The translations under genes and the position numbers were made by a program. A DNA stretch of 34,429 bases from Actinomycetota bacterium (GTDB taxonomy: Bacteria > Actinomycetota > UBA4738 > HRBIN12), in contig JAOUEA010000003.1 in the NCBI GenBank assembly GCA_029858935.1, positions 1 to 34,429 on the forward strand, given 5' to 3'. The notes under the pieces were generated by a model. The model did no database searches and was not told the DNA's origin. It saw only the letters and a program-made list of their open reading frames with translations. The stretch's first letter is position 1. The number at the start of each line of letters is the position of its first letter. Shown here in pieces: positions 1-8,439 of the stretch.

Positions 1-320
1 AACGCCACCTCCGGCCTTCGGGACGTTTCCGGGACAGCCGCGATCTTACCGGGTGGTGCCGGAAGTGGATCGAGTCAGGCGGCCACTTCGCCAGTCCTCA
101 GTGGCTCTGTAGCGGGCCAACGTGAGGGCGTTGACCATCACCGTCCAGCCGAGCACCTCGACCTGCTGACGGCGCCATCCCAGGCCGAGAGCCCGCCAAG
201 GAACTGCGTGTTCTCCAAGGACCGGTTGAGCGATCTCGGTGTCCACCGATGCCCATTCCTTGAGCGAAGGGAGGGAAGACGTGGTATGACGAACGTGAAC
301 ATCCCTCAGGGGGTGGGATA
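1..320. other. Region without a supported gene upstream of the histidine kinase
   Basis: No gene can be supported here. A minus-strand frame stays open from about 300 down to a TAA at 46-48 and contains a fairly natural-looking segment (VLGWTVMVNALTLARYRATEDW-like residues at about 90-170). It has no start or ribosome site of its own and runs antisense into the kinase gene. It could be the tail of a decayed gene, but I do not recognise the family. The last 50 nt hold the leader of the kinase gene, including the G-rich stretch at 307-317. Confidence 0.5.
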
Positions 321-2474
321 GTGCTCGCTCTTGTCCGACGCGCTGCTCGCCGTCGACCGAGCGGGGAGCAGTCTCAAGTGCCGGGCCTCGCCGGGCCGGT
401 GGGATGGGCGCTCGTCGCGCTGGCGGCTCTCCTTTCGGCTTCAGCGCTCGGGATCGCCGCGACGGATCCACCTCCCGCGATCCCGGTCGCCGTCGAACTG
501 GAGGCCGAGGTGTCGCTCCTGTTCGTCGTCGCCATCGTCGTGATATCCATGGCGTTTTCAGTCGTCGGAGCGGTGATCCTCTCGAAGCGCCCGGACAACA
601 GCCTGGGATGGGTGTTCGTCCTCGGCGGCGCACTGATCGCGTTGGACGCGTTCGTGACCGGCTACGGCTACCGGGCCCTCGCCGCAGATCCCGGTTCGTT
701 GCCCGCCGGGCGTGCCGCGGCCTGGTTGGGCGACGTCGTGTCTCTCGTCGGATTCGCGTTCCTCACGGTCTTCCTGTTCCTGCTCTTCCCCGAGGGCCGA
801 CTTCGAGCCCGCGCCGAGCGGCGGACCGCGCTCGCTGCGGTCGTCGCGATCGGCCTCACGATGCTCGCAGCGATCGTGGAGCCGACCCTCGAGGGGTATC
901 TGGGCCAAGAGGCGATGCTCCCGCTTGCGAGCTCCGCCGTCTATGCGACCCTGTACGTGGCCGGATACGTGATGGTGGTAGGGGCGTTCATCGCGTCGAT
1001 CGTGCTTCTCATCCGTAGGCGTCGTAGGGCCGTCGGGCGCGAGCGTGACCAGCTCCGGATCCTCGTTTGGGCCGCGGTCGTCGCCATGGTCATGTTGACA
1101 CCGGTGCTGGTCCTTCCGGAAACAGCGCTGGGAGGGAACACCGCGTTCTTCTTCGCTGCCCCCGCGATCGGGCTCCCGCTGATACCGATCTCCGTCGGAG
1201 TAGCGATACTCCGTCACGGTTTGCTGGACATCGATCTGGTAGTCCGACGGACGGTCGTGGTCGCCGTGCTGGGGGGGTTCGTCATCGTCGTCTACGTCGG
1301 TGTGGTGGTCGGAGTGGGCGTGCTGGTCGGCAGCTCCGGCAACGCGGTCTTGTCAGCGATCGCCGCCGCGGCCGTCGCACTCGCGTTCCAGCCCGTGCGC
1401 CGATGGGCCCAACGCCTGGCCAACCGATTCGTCTATGGGAAACGCGCCACGCCGTACGAGGTCCTTCACGAGTTCTCGGAGCGTGTTGCGGGCTCGTACG
1501 GGACCGAGGACGTGCTCCCTCGGATGGCGGCGATCCTCGCCGAGGGGACGGGCGCCGAGCGCGCCCAGGTGTGGCTGACGACCGGCTCCGAGCTCCGACC
1601 GACCGCGGCCTGGCCCGAAGGAGCGGAGCGATCCAGGCTCGTTTCCGCCCCTGGCGGCACGCTGCCAGACATCGCTGACGTGACTTTCGCGGTGCCCGTG
1701 CAAGACGGGATGGAGATGCTGGGCGCGCTCTCGGTGACGAAGAGGGCGTCGGAACCGGTGACCCCGACCGAGGAGAAACTCGTGGCCGATCTGGCCCTTC
1801 AAGCGGGCCTGGTGCTTCGGAACGTGAGACTGGTCGAGGATCTCCGCGCCTCCCGGGGCAGGCTCGTAGCGGCCCAGGATGAGGAGCGACGCAAGATCGA
1901 GCGGGATATCCACGACGGCGCGCAGCAGCAACTCGTCGCCCTTCAGGTCAAGCAGCGGCTCGCGGAGCAGCTCGTCGACCGGGACCTCAACAAGGCGAAG
2001 GAGCTGCTGGGACAGCTGCAGGGCGAGACCGCCCAGGCGCTGGAGGATCTGCGGGCGTTGGCGCATGGCATCTACCCACCCCTCCTTGCCGACCAGGGGC
2101 TCGTCGCGGCGCTCGAATCGCAATCCAGGCGGGCGGCTCTCCCCGTGACCGTCCGCGCGAACGGAGTGATCCGCTACTCGCCCGAGGTGGAGGCCACCGT
2201 CTACTTCTGCGTCTTGGAGGCGCTGCAGAACGCGACGAAGTACTCGCGAAGCAGGTCCGTGGAGATCACGCTCGAGGACTTGGACGGCGTACTCGGGTTC
2301 GACGTCGTGGACGATGGAGCAGGGTTCGACCCCGGATCCACCGCACGAGGGTCCGGTCTCCAGAACATGGTGGACCGACTCGAGGCGCTCGGAGGGACGC
2401 TTGCGATCCGATCCTCGCCGGGGGCGGGAACGAGCCTCTCCGGGAAGATCCCGGTCCAGGCGACGGGCTCGTGA
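321..2474 (+). CDS. Membrane sensor histidine kinase, NarL/DesK type (HisKA_3), with GAF domain
   Basis: A 717-aa sensor kinase that should autophosphorylate a histidine and pass the phosphate to a LuxR/NarL-type response regulator. The N-terminal half (about residues 28-365) has around ten hydrophobic segments and forms a membrane sensor. A GAF-like region follows at about 385-500. The HisKA_3 dimerisation helix contains the E-R-D-I-H-D-G-A-Q-Q-Q motif with phospho-acceptor His531. The HATPase_c domain has the N-box around Asn637 and the DDGAGF and GSGLxNM glycine motifs. The start is GTG at 321 behind a G-rich stretch. No response regulator lies on either side, so the partner must be elsewhere. 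The signal sensed cannot be read from the sequence. Confidence 0.9.
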   Translation: MLALVRRAARRRPSGEQSQVPGLAGPVGWALVALAALLSASALGIAATDPPPAIPVAVELEAEVSLLFVVAIVVISMAFSVVGAVILSKRPDNSLGWVFVLGGALIALDAFVTGYGYRALAADPGSLPAGRAAAWLGDVVSLVGFAFLTVFLFLLFPEGRLRARAERRTALAAVVAIGLTMLAAIVEPTLEGYLGQEAMLPLASSAVYATLYVAGYVMVVGAFIASIVLLIRRRRRAVGRERDQLRILVWAAVVAMVMLTPVLVLPETALGGNTAFFFAAPAIGLPLIPISVGVAILRHGLLDIDLVVRRTVVVAVLGGFVIVVYVGVVVGVGVLVGSSGNAVLSAIAAAAVALAFQPVRRWAQRLANRFVYGKRATPYEVLHEFSERVAGSYGTEDVLPRMAAILAEGTGAERAQVWLTTGSELRPTAAWPEGAERSRLVSAPGGTLPDIADVTFAVPVQDGMEMLGALSVTKRASEPVTPTEEKLVADLALQAGLVLRNVRLVEDLRASRGRLVAAQDEERRKIERDIHDGAQQQLVALQVKQRLAEQLVDRDLNKAKELLGQLQGETAQALEDLRALAHGIYPPLLADQGLVAALESQSRRAALPVTVRANGVIRYSPEVEATVYFCVLEALQNATKYSRSRSVEITLEDLDGVLGFDVVDDGAGFDPGSTARGSGLQNMVDRLEALGGTLAIRSSPGAGTSLSGKIPVQATGS

Positions 2475-2654
2475 CTGTCCGGTTGGCGTCACGCCGGCGC
2501 CGGCGAAACGGATCACGCTGCGATTCCGAATAGCATGCGAGCGATCCCTATCCGGGAGCGTGAACTCTTCCGAGCCCTTGCACCTATGGACGACGCAGCC
2601 CCGGCTCTCCGGCGCCTGTCGGAAGCGAAAGTGCCTCTCGTCGAGTTGATAGGC

Positions 2655-2671
2655 CATTGTCATCACCTCCT
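2655..2671 (-). promoter_or_regulatory. Perfect Shine-Dalgarno plus ATG, apparently orphan
   Basis: On the minus strand the sequence AGGAGGTGA (2671-2663) is an exact match to the 16S anti-Shine-Dalgarno complement and stands 5 nt before an ATG at 2657-2655. The frame reads MAYQLDERHFRFRQ and continues for about 61 codons before it becomes antisense to the histidine kinase gene. Either a small real gene starts here, or this is the surviving start of a gene whose body has been lost. Confidence 0.45.
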
Positions 2672-2719
2672 CTCGTCATGGCCTTTGATAAGAACGATAT
2701 GAGCGAGACCCTTCGGCGA

Positions 2720-3423
2720 TGAAGGGCGTGGCCCTCAAGAGACCGTCTAAACCGCTGCTATGCAGTAGAAGCCAGGATGGGGCCGCCCCGCGCTCGAGGA
2801 TCTCCTCGGTGATGCCGTCGCGGATCTCCTCGATGTCGACCTCCGGGATCACGCTGATGCCCGACTTGTTGTGGGCGGTCCTGAGACGAACAACCAGGAG
2901 CCCGCCGCGGGCCCGTCGTGACCTTCGCCCGTCGTTCGGAGGCGCTTGTCCGCGACCACAACACGCTGCCGCAGGTTGATCGGGATCCGTCGATCCGCCA
3001 CGGGACGTAGTGGCAGAGCAATCCTCCGTCCGGCGTCCTGGCGCGCTCCTCCAACTCCGCTACACGGTCTCGAGGCTTGGTGGCCGGCGCGACGGGGACA
3101 TCAGGTCTTCCCAAGACCAGCCGGCGTACGGCGTTGTCAGCCGCTCGAGGTCCTCCGCGAACCAGGGCTCGCCATCGGACGACGCCGCGTCCCGGGTCGG
3201 ATCCAGCAGGCGGAGGGTCACAGGGGCGACGACTTGTCCCTTCGGAAGGGCGCGCGACAACGCGAGTGGCACATTCCCGAAGCCGGCTTCCTCACTGTCC
3301 CCATAGAGGTTGAAGAACAGCACCTCGACGGCCCGGGTGAGTATCCACCGATGCGAGGGTGGAACGAGTTCGATGAGGGGAGACCTTTCGCGGCGCGACG
3401 CTCGCTCCTTACAGCGACTCGGA
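2720..3423 (-). pseudogene. Probable decayed gene of unknown family, several frameshifts
   Basis: Three minus-strand segments look like protein but lie in different frames. The first (about 3380-3110) includes RWILTRAVEVLFFNLYGD, a PWFAEDLERL segment and YAGWSWEDL. The second (about 3090-2985) includes RVAELEERARTPDGGLLCHY and VPWRIDG. The third (about 2900-2770) includes HNKSGISVIPEVDIEEI and RDGITEEILERG. The segments are collinear, have a natural residue mix unlike the Arg/Pro-rich antisense frames typical of GC-rich DNA, and no single frame joins them. I do not recognise the family. Sequencing error in a low-coverage contig would give the same picture. Confidence 0.35.
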
Positions 3424-3729
3424 CGGCCGGCTACTTCACGGCGCCCAGGGGAGATCCGAGGAAGGCTGACACGCCGGTACCAATACCGCACTCAGGTAGC
3501 AGATGGTTGCGATCCGTTGCAGACAGAGCGGGTCGGCGAGCGTTACCAGATGGCCAGATTTCGTTACCGGCGGGATATGGACGAGCCCATGGCCAGGGCG
3601 GTTGGGGATTTCTACCGCCCCGAGCTGGCCGGGCTCGAGCCGGTCCAGAGCTGGCAGCCATCGTCGCCGAGCCCGAATCGGCGGTTGCAGTGTCGCGACT
3701 GGGTGGGCGCAGGAACGGCAGGGAGCGGA

Positions 3730-5220
3730 TCAGGGAGCCGTGGTGCCCCGCTCCGCTTCCTGAGCGCGGATCGCGTCGAGGTCGCACCGGCGAGCGAGTC
3801 CCGCGAGGGCACGAGCCATGCGGTGGTTCCCGCGGAACCGATCGGCATGCCGGTCGAGGAACGCCCAGTAGCCGGCCGTGAACGGACATGCCAGATCACC
3901 GACGCGGACCGCCGGGTCGTACGGGCATCGGCCGCAGTGATCGGACATGCGGTCGATGTATGCGCCGCCGCTCACGTAGGGCTTGGTCGCCATCTCGCCG
4001 CCGTCGGCCCACTGGCTCATGCCGATCACGTTGGGCAGCATCACCCAGTCGTACCCGTCGACGAACGAGCGCTGGAACCACGAGGACAACGCCGCCGGAT
4101 CGATGCCCCGTTGCAGGGCGTAGTTGCCCAACACCATGAGTCGGGGGATGTGGTGGGTCCAACCCCGTTCACGCACGTCGCGCAGGGTCGCCCGCAGGCA
4201 CTCGGCTCGGACCTCGCCGTCGGCATCGAGGGAGTCGAGCCAGACGGGCAGGGCCTCGCGCGCATCAAGCGCGTTCCGCGAGCGGTACCCCTCGCCGAAC
4301 GTCCGATACAGGCCCCACACATACTCGCGCCACCCGAGCACCTGGCGCACGAAGCCTTCGGCGCTGGCGATCGGCGCGGCCCCCGATCGGTAGGCCAGCT
4401 CGGCCTCGCGGACGACTTCCAGCGGATGCAACAGACCCAGGTTCATGGGTGCCGAGAGCAGCGAATGCGCCATCACCGTGTCGGCGCCGAGCATCGCGTC
4501 CTCGTGCGGGCCGAACGCCGGGAGCCGGTCGCGCACGAACGTCTCGAGTGCGGCTAACCCCTCGGCCCGCGTCGCTGCCCACCACCGGGGGCCGTCCTCA
4601 CCCACCGTTCCGATCGTGCCCTCGGACGTCCATCGGTCGATGTCCTCGCGCACCTCGGCATCGATGTCGTCCTCGGTCGGCAGGTGCGGCGGCGCCACGC
4701 CGAGCGTCTCCGCCCCGCGCGGTGGCGGTTCCCGGTTGCCGGCATCGAAGTTCCAACGTCCGCCCGCCGGTTCGCCGTCAGGTTCGAGCAGCACGCCGAG
4801 CCGACGGCGCTGCCAGCGATAGAAGTCCTCGAGCAGCAACCTACGCTCACCCCGCCCGTCGACCCACTCGGCGAACCCTTCGCGCGAGGTGGCGAACCCT
4901 GGGTGCGGCTCGATCGTCGCGAGGCCCAGCGTGCGCACGAAGGCCCGAGCCGTGTGCGACGTGGGCTCGCAGACCGAGATGTCGCGGGCCGCGATGCCCG
5001 TTTCGGCCAGGCCCGCGCGATACCCGCCTGCCCGAACCGAGATCGCGCGATCGCCGAGCTCGGCCGTGCGGTGTCGCATCGCCGAGAGCAGGAGGTGCAG
5101 CTTCTGGCGGTGCCAGCGCTGCCGTCTGATCGCTGCGAGCGATTCGATCACGATCACCGGCTCATCGTCGCCGGGCAGGAACCAGGGCCCGAGCTGAGCG
5201 CCGAACAGCCAGCGGGTCAT
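3730..5220 (-). CDS. phrB: Iron-sulfur photolyase/cryptochrome (FeS-BCP, PhrB-like, DPRP family)
   Basis: A 496-aa flavoprotein of the cryptochrome/photolyase-related family, whose characterised members repair (6-4) photoproducts with light and carry FAD plus a [4Fe-4S] cluster. The four cluster cysteines are visible at C341, C429, C432 and C445. Their spacing (88, 3 and 13 residues) equals that of Agrobacterium PhrB (C350, C438, C441, C454). The FAD-pocket region around GWREYVWGLYR and the W-x-Q-R/DGYDWVMLPNV-like C-terminal region are present. The ATG at 5220 follows a GAGGGAG ribosome site 9 nt upstream. The open frame extends further back but overlaps the divergent gene and is Arg/His-rich, so I rejected the longer start. 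It is divergent from the flavoprotein oxidoreductase, with 144 nt between starts. Confidence 0.9.
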   Translation of the reverse strand: MTRWLFGAQLGPWFLPGDDEPVIVIESLAAIRRQRWHRQKLHLLLSAMRHRTAELGDRAISVRAGGYRAGLAETGIAARDISVCEPTSHTARAFVRTLGLATIEPHPGFATSREGFAEWVDGRGERRLLLEDFYRWQRRRLGVLLEPDGEPAGGRWNFDAGNREPPPRGAETLGVAPPHLPTEDDIDAEVREDIDRWTSEGTIGTVGEDGPRWWAATRAEGLAALETFVRDRLPAFGPHEDAMLGADTVMAHSLLSAPMNLGLLHPLEVVREAELAYRSGAAPIASAEGFVRQVLGWREYVWGLYRTFGEGYRSRNALDAREALPVWLDSLDADGEVRAECLRATLRDVRERGWTHHIPRLMVLGNYALQRGIDPAALSSWFQRSFVDGYDWVMLPNVIGMSQWADGGEMATKPYVSGGAYIDRMSDHCGRCPYDPAVRVGDLACPFTAGYWAFLDRHADRFRGNHRMARALAGLARRCDLDAIRAQEAERGTTAP

Positions 5221-5364
5221 GCACGAACTCCCTCGGGCGGCGGACGCCGCGAGCCGCCAGCGTAGCGACCCGGACGCTCGCGGCGGAGCAGCCCGACGAG
5301 ATGCGTAGGTCCCGCCGGCTCGTTGGGCACCCCCGCTCCTAGCGTGGAGGAAGGAGGAGATCTC

Positions 5365-7116
5365 ATGGCTGCACCCTTGCGAACCCGCGCGACCAACGTG
5401 TTGGTGATCGGCTCGGGCGGCGCCGGGATGCGCGCCGCGATCGCGGCCACCCAAGCCGGCGCCGATGTCATCATGCTCGGCAAGCGCGAGCGCCACGATG
5501 CCCACACCGTGCTGGCTGCCGGGGGCATCAACGCCGCGCTCGGCACACGCGATGCGGAGGACTCCTGGCAGCAGCACTTCGCCGATACCCTGCGCGACGC
5601 CTACCACCTGGCCGATCCGGAGATGGTCGAGATCTTGGCCACCGAGGCACCGGCGGCGGTGCTGGAGCTCGCCGAGTGGGGGTGCGCATTCGCGCGCACT
5701 CCCGACGGTCGCCTCGACCAACGGTTCTTCGGCGCACACAGCTACCGCCGCACGTGCTACGCAGGCGACTACACGGGTCGGGCGATCGTGCGCACGCTCG
5801 GGTCCGTGGTCACCGACCTGGGCATCACGTTCGTGCCGGGGCAGTATGTGTCGAGGCTGTTGGTCGGCGACGACACGTGCTTCGGGGCGTTCGCGTTCGA
5901 CCTCGTGACGGGCGAGCGCACGGCGTTCCTCGCCGATGCGGTGGTGCTGGCCACTGGCGGCCACACCCGTATCTGGCGCAGATCGTCATCGCGACGCGAC
6001 GAGAACTACGGGGAAGGGATGGCGCTCGCCCTGCTCGCCGGCTGCCGCCTGTCCGACATGGAGCTCGTGCAGTTCCACCCGACCGGCATGGTGGCGCCCG
6101 AGGACGTCGCGGGCATCCTCGTCACCGAAGCCGTGCGCGGTGAGGGCGGGATCCTGCGCAACGCGAACGGGGAGCGCTACATGGAGCGCTACGACCCGGT
6201 ACGTCTCGAGCTGTCGACCCGGGACCGGGTCGCCCTCGCGAACTACACAGAGATCCTCCAGGGCCGCGGGGGGCCGCACGGCGGTGTGTTCCTCGACGTG
6301 TCGCATCTCGATCGGTCGGCGATCCTCGAGAAGCTTCCTCGCATGTACCGGCAGTTCATCGAGCACCAGATGCTCGACATCTCGAAGGAGCCGATGGAGG
6401 TCGCCCCGACCGCGCACTACTCCATGGGCGGGGTCGTGGTCGAGCCCGGGACAGCTGCGACCGACGTCGACGGGCTCTACGCGGCAGGTGAGGTGACCTC
6501 GGGCCTGCACGGGGCGAACCGGCTCGGTGGCAACTCGCTCGCCGAGACGCTGGTCTTCGGACGGCGCGCCGGCGAGCACGCGGCGGCGCGAGCCGCGTCC
6601 ACAGACATCTCGCTGCGCCCGCGTGCGGTGATCGCCGCGGCTGCCGATGAGCTCGAGGTGCTCGTCCGTCCCGGCCACGAGCTCGCCCGGCCGATGCAGC
6701 GTGCCGTGCGCGACCTCTTGTGGGAGACCTGCGGCGTGGTCCGCGACGAGCAGGGGCTGCGCCGGGCACTCGATGGCCTGCGCGACCTGAGCGACTCGCT
6801 CGGCGACGTCGACGTGAGTCCGACCGAGGAAGGGTGGGGCGACCTCGGTCATCTGCTCGACCTGCGGTCCGCGCTGCTCACCGGTGAGGCGACCGTGGTG
6901 GGCGCGCTCGCCCGCCGGGAGAGCCGCGGGGCACACAATCGTGCCGATTTCCCCGCGCTCGACCTGGGGGGCCTCGTGCACCATCGCGTGCGGCTCGACC
7001 CCGCGACTCGCGGGCTCGTCGCCTCGACCGATCCGGTGCCGTCGATCCGAGACGAGCTGGCAGCCTGGATCGAGCATGGATCCGTCGACGTCGGGAGCGA
7101 TCGCTTGCTCGAATGA
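5365..7116 (+). CDS. FAD-dependent oxidoreductase, succinate dehydrogenase/fumarate reductase/L-aspartate oxidase family
   Basis: A 583-aa flavoprotein with a dinucleotide-binding GSGGAG motif at residues 16-21 and the covalent-FAD-type N-terminal layout. The family's active-site residues can be followed: H238 in FHPTG, R286 in STRDR (the proton-donating arginine), H351 in AHYSMGG, and R386 in GANRLGGNSL. The C-terminal helical domain includes ESRGAHNRADFP. The ATG at 5365 was chosen because GGAGGAGA lies just upstream; a start 42 nt earlier in frame has no such site. No iron-sulfur or membrane-anchor subunits adjoin it, so it is not part of a local sdh operon. It may be a soluble fumarate reductase or L-aspartate oxidase (NadB) type. 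No nadA or nadC is nearby, so I do not assign a symbol. Confidence 0.85.
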   Translation: MAAPLRTRATNVLVIGSGGAGMRAAIAATQAGADVIMLGKRERHDAHTVLAAGGINAALGTRDAEDSWQQHFADTLRDAYHLADPEMVEILATEAPAAVLELAEWGCAFARTPDGRLDQRFFGAHSYRRTCYAGDYTGRAIVRTLGSVVTDLGITFVPGQYVSRLLVGDDTCFGAFAFDLVTGERTAFLADAVVLATGGHTRIWRRSSSRRDENYGEGMALALLAGCRLSDMELVQFHPTGMVAPEDVAGILVTEAVRGEGGILRNANGERYMERYDPVRLELSTRDRVALANYTEILQGRGGPHGGVFLDVSHLDRSAILEKLPRMYRQFIEHQMLDISKEPMEVAPTAHYSMGGVVVEPGTAATDVDGLYAAGEVTSGLHGANRLGGNSLAETLVFGRRAGEHAAARAASTDISLRPRAVIAAAADELEVLVRPGHELARPMQRAVRDLLWETCGVVRDEQGLRRALDGLRDLSDSLGDVDVSPTEEGWGDLGHLLDLRSALLTGEATVVGALARRESRGAHNRADFPALDLGGLVHHRVRLDPATRGLVASTDPVPSIRDELAAWIEHGSVDVGSDRLLE

Positions 7117-7160
7117 GCGGCACCCCGCGCCGCGGGGATGGAGCTAGCGGCTCGACGCGT

Positions 7161-7883
7161 TCAGGAGTCGTCCGCGAACGCGGTGGACGCCACCGAGGTC
7201 TCTCCGGCCTCGATGGCGCGAACGATGCGCGCGGCGACCACTCCGGGCGCGAGTCCCTCGGGGAGAGCGGGCGCGGTGCCGAGGAAGGGTCGGGAGGCCA
7301 GGCCCGTCTCCGTGTGAGGGGGTCTCGCGTCGATGACCCGCACCCCCGCCCGGCGCAGCTCCCTCGCGAGTGCTTCATCGGCCGCGGTCATGGCGGCCTT
7401 CGTGGCTGCGTACACGGCCATGCCGGGCATCGGCCGCTCGGCTACGACCGCGGACAGCTGCAGCACGAACCCCTTGCTTGCCTCCAGCAGCGGCAGCACG
7501 CCCCGGACCAGCCACAAGGGGCCCATGGCGTTCGTCAGGAAGAGCTCCTCGATCGTGTCGTCGTCGTGCTCGGCGAGGGAACCGAATGCCACGATGCCGG
7601 CCGCGTTCACGAGGCCATCGAGCCGGCCGAACGACTCGACTGCGGCCTCTGCGATGCGCGCGCCGCACTGGGGGTCGCGGATGTCCGCCTGCACGATCGG
7701 CGCGTCGGCGAGGCCCACCGCTCGCAGACGGGCCACGTCTCGCCCGGCCAGCAGCGGTCGGGCTCCCTTCGCCGCCACGGCATGCGTGATCGCGCTGCCG
7801 AGGCCGCCGGACGCACCGAGCACGGCGACGACGGCGCCGTCCAGCGTTCGAGATGATGCCGATGTCGAGCCGCTGGGTGGCAT
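7161..7883 (-). CDS. Short-chain dehydrogenase/reductase
   Basis: A 240-aa Rossmann-fold NAD(P)H oxidoreductase of the classical SDR family. It shows the cofactor motif GASGGLG (about residues 23-29), the NAAG structural motif (about 93-96), the catalytic serine in LSAVV and the YAATK catalytic Tyr/Lys motif. The substrate cannot be told from sequence. It converges on the flavoprotein gene (44-nt gap) and is divergent from the SRPBCC gene. The substrate-binding C-terminus (PPHTETGLASRP) is close to family form. Confidence 0.85.
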   Translation of the reverse strand: MPPSGSTSASSRTLDGAVVAVLGASGGLGSAITHAVAAKGARPLLAGRDVARLRAVGLADAPIVQADIRDPQCGARIAEAAVESFGRLDGLVNAAGIVAFGSLAEHDDDTIEELFLTNAMGPLWLVRGVLPLLEASKGFVLQLSAVVAERPMPGMAVYAATKAAMTAADEALARELRRAGVRVIDARPPHTETGLASRPFLGTAPALPEGLAPGVVAARIVRAIEAGETSVASTAFADDS

Positions 7884-8007
7884 GGATCCTCCGCGTATCC
7901 CCGGTCACGCACGCATTCGGTGACGATGTCCCGGTGGACGCCTCGCCCCCGCCGGTGCATGGCTTCGCCGGTGAGGCCCACGGCCTCGTCAGGCTACCGT
8001 CACCGGC

Positions 8008-8385
8008 ATGCGCACGCGGATCGAGGCCAGGGGTCCCGCCGACTCTCAGGCGATGTGGGCCGCCTACTCACACACGTCGCGGTGGCGAACCTGGGCACCA
8101 CAGGTGCGGCGAGTCGATCCCGAGGGTCCGCTCGTGACCGGCATGCGCGGGGTGGTGCACGGGCCCCTGTGGTCCAACGCCAGGTTCGAGGTGACCTCCG
8201 TCGATGCGTCGGCAGGGCGTTGGACCTGGCGCGTGCGGGCGGGGCCCGTGCGGCTCACGATCGACCACGAGGTGGCCGACGGCGTCGCCGCGGTGGCGAT
8301 CGACGGCCCGGCGCCCGTCGTGCTCGCGTACGCCCCGATGGCGCGGCTGGCACTCGAACGACTGGTGCGCTCGGCCCACGGCTGA
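8008..8385 (+). CDS. SRPBCC (START-like) family protein
   Basis: A 125-aa single-domain protein with the pattern of polyketide-cyclase/START-like proteins: an N-terminal strand, a helix around WAAYSHTSRWRTWAPQV, a GMRGVVHGP turn, a run of strands (FEVTSVDA, RWTWRVRAGPV, LTIDHEV) and a long C-terminal helix. Such proteins bind small hydrophobic ligands; this one's ligand is unknown. It is divergent from the SDR gene with 124 nt between starts, has no strong ribosome site, and ends 12 nt before a strong hairpin. Confidence 0.75.
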   Translation: MRTRIEARGPADSQAMWAAYSHTSRWRTWAPQVRRVDPEGPLVTGMRGVVHGPLWSNARFEVTSVDASAGRWTWRVRAGPVRLTIDHEVADGVAAVAIDGPAPVVLAYAPMARLALERLVRSAHG

Positions 8386-8397
8386 CGGCTCGACAGC

Positions 8398-8429
8398 GGA
8401 GGCCCCGACCCCGCTCGGTCGGGGCCTCC
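8398..8429. terminator. Strong hairpin, probable bidirectional terminator
   Basis: A perfect 13-bp stem (GGAGGCCCCGACC / GGTCGGGGCCTCC) with a 6-nt loop, placed between the SRPBCC stop and the 3' end of the tRNA-Asp gene on the opposite strand. There is no T-run on either side, as is common in actinobacteria. Its position fits ending both transcripts. Confidence 0.7.
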
Positions 8430-8439
8430 GTGGCTCCTG

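Larger units (their letters stand above)
2475..3729. other. Poorly coding stretch with decayed gene fragments
   Basis: About 1.25 kb with no intact gene I can support. It starts with a perfect 14-nt GC palindrome (2492-2505) just after the kinase stop. It then holds a perfect Shine-Dalgarno sequence with an ATG on the minus strand (2655-2671) that opens only a short private peptide before running antisense into the kinase. A minus-strand series of coding-like fragments in different frames follows (about 2720-3423). Near 3510-3670 on the plus strand there is a fragment faintly like the C-terminal tail of sulfotransferases. CGTTACC occurs twice, 21 nt apart, at 3541 and 3562. A short plus-strand frame at 2535-2702 (55 codons) lacks a ribosome site. 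Confidence 0.5.

Noticed and set aside
2492-2505. Perfect 14-nt palindrome CGCCGGCGCCGGCG after the kinase stop
   Set aside because: No loop for a terminator hairpin, and such GC palindromes are common by chance at this composition.
1353-2657. Minus-strand frame of over 430 codons antisense to the histidine kinase
   Set aside because: Only its start signal is convincing; the body mirrors the kinase domains and has no motif. The start signal itself is kept as a separate feature.
2535-2702. 55-codon plus-strand frame beginning MRAIPIRERELFRALAP
   Set aside because: Natural-looking residues but no ribosome site, no recognisable family, and it lies opposite the strong minus-strand start signal.
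3510-3670. Plus-strand fragment (DEPMARAVGDFYRPELAGLE) resembling sulfotransferase C-termini
   Set aside because: Too short and without the PAPS-binding motifs; the likeness could be chance.
5221-5964. N-terminal extension of the photolyase frame to about 744 codons
   Set aside because: The extension is antisense to the flavoprotein gene, has no family similarity, and the ATG at 5220 has its own ribosome site and gives the family length.
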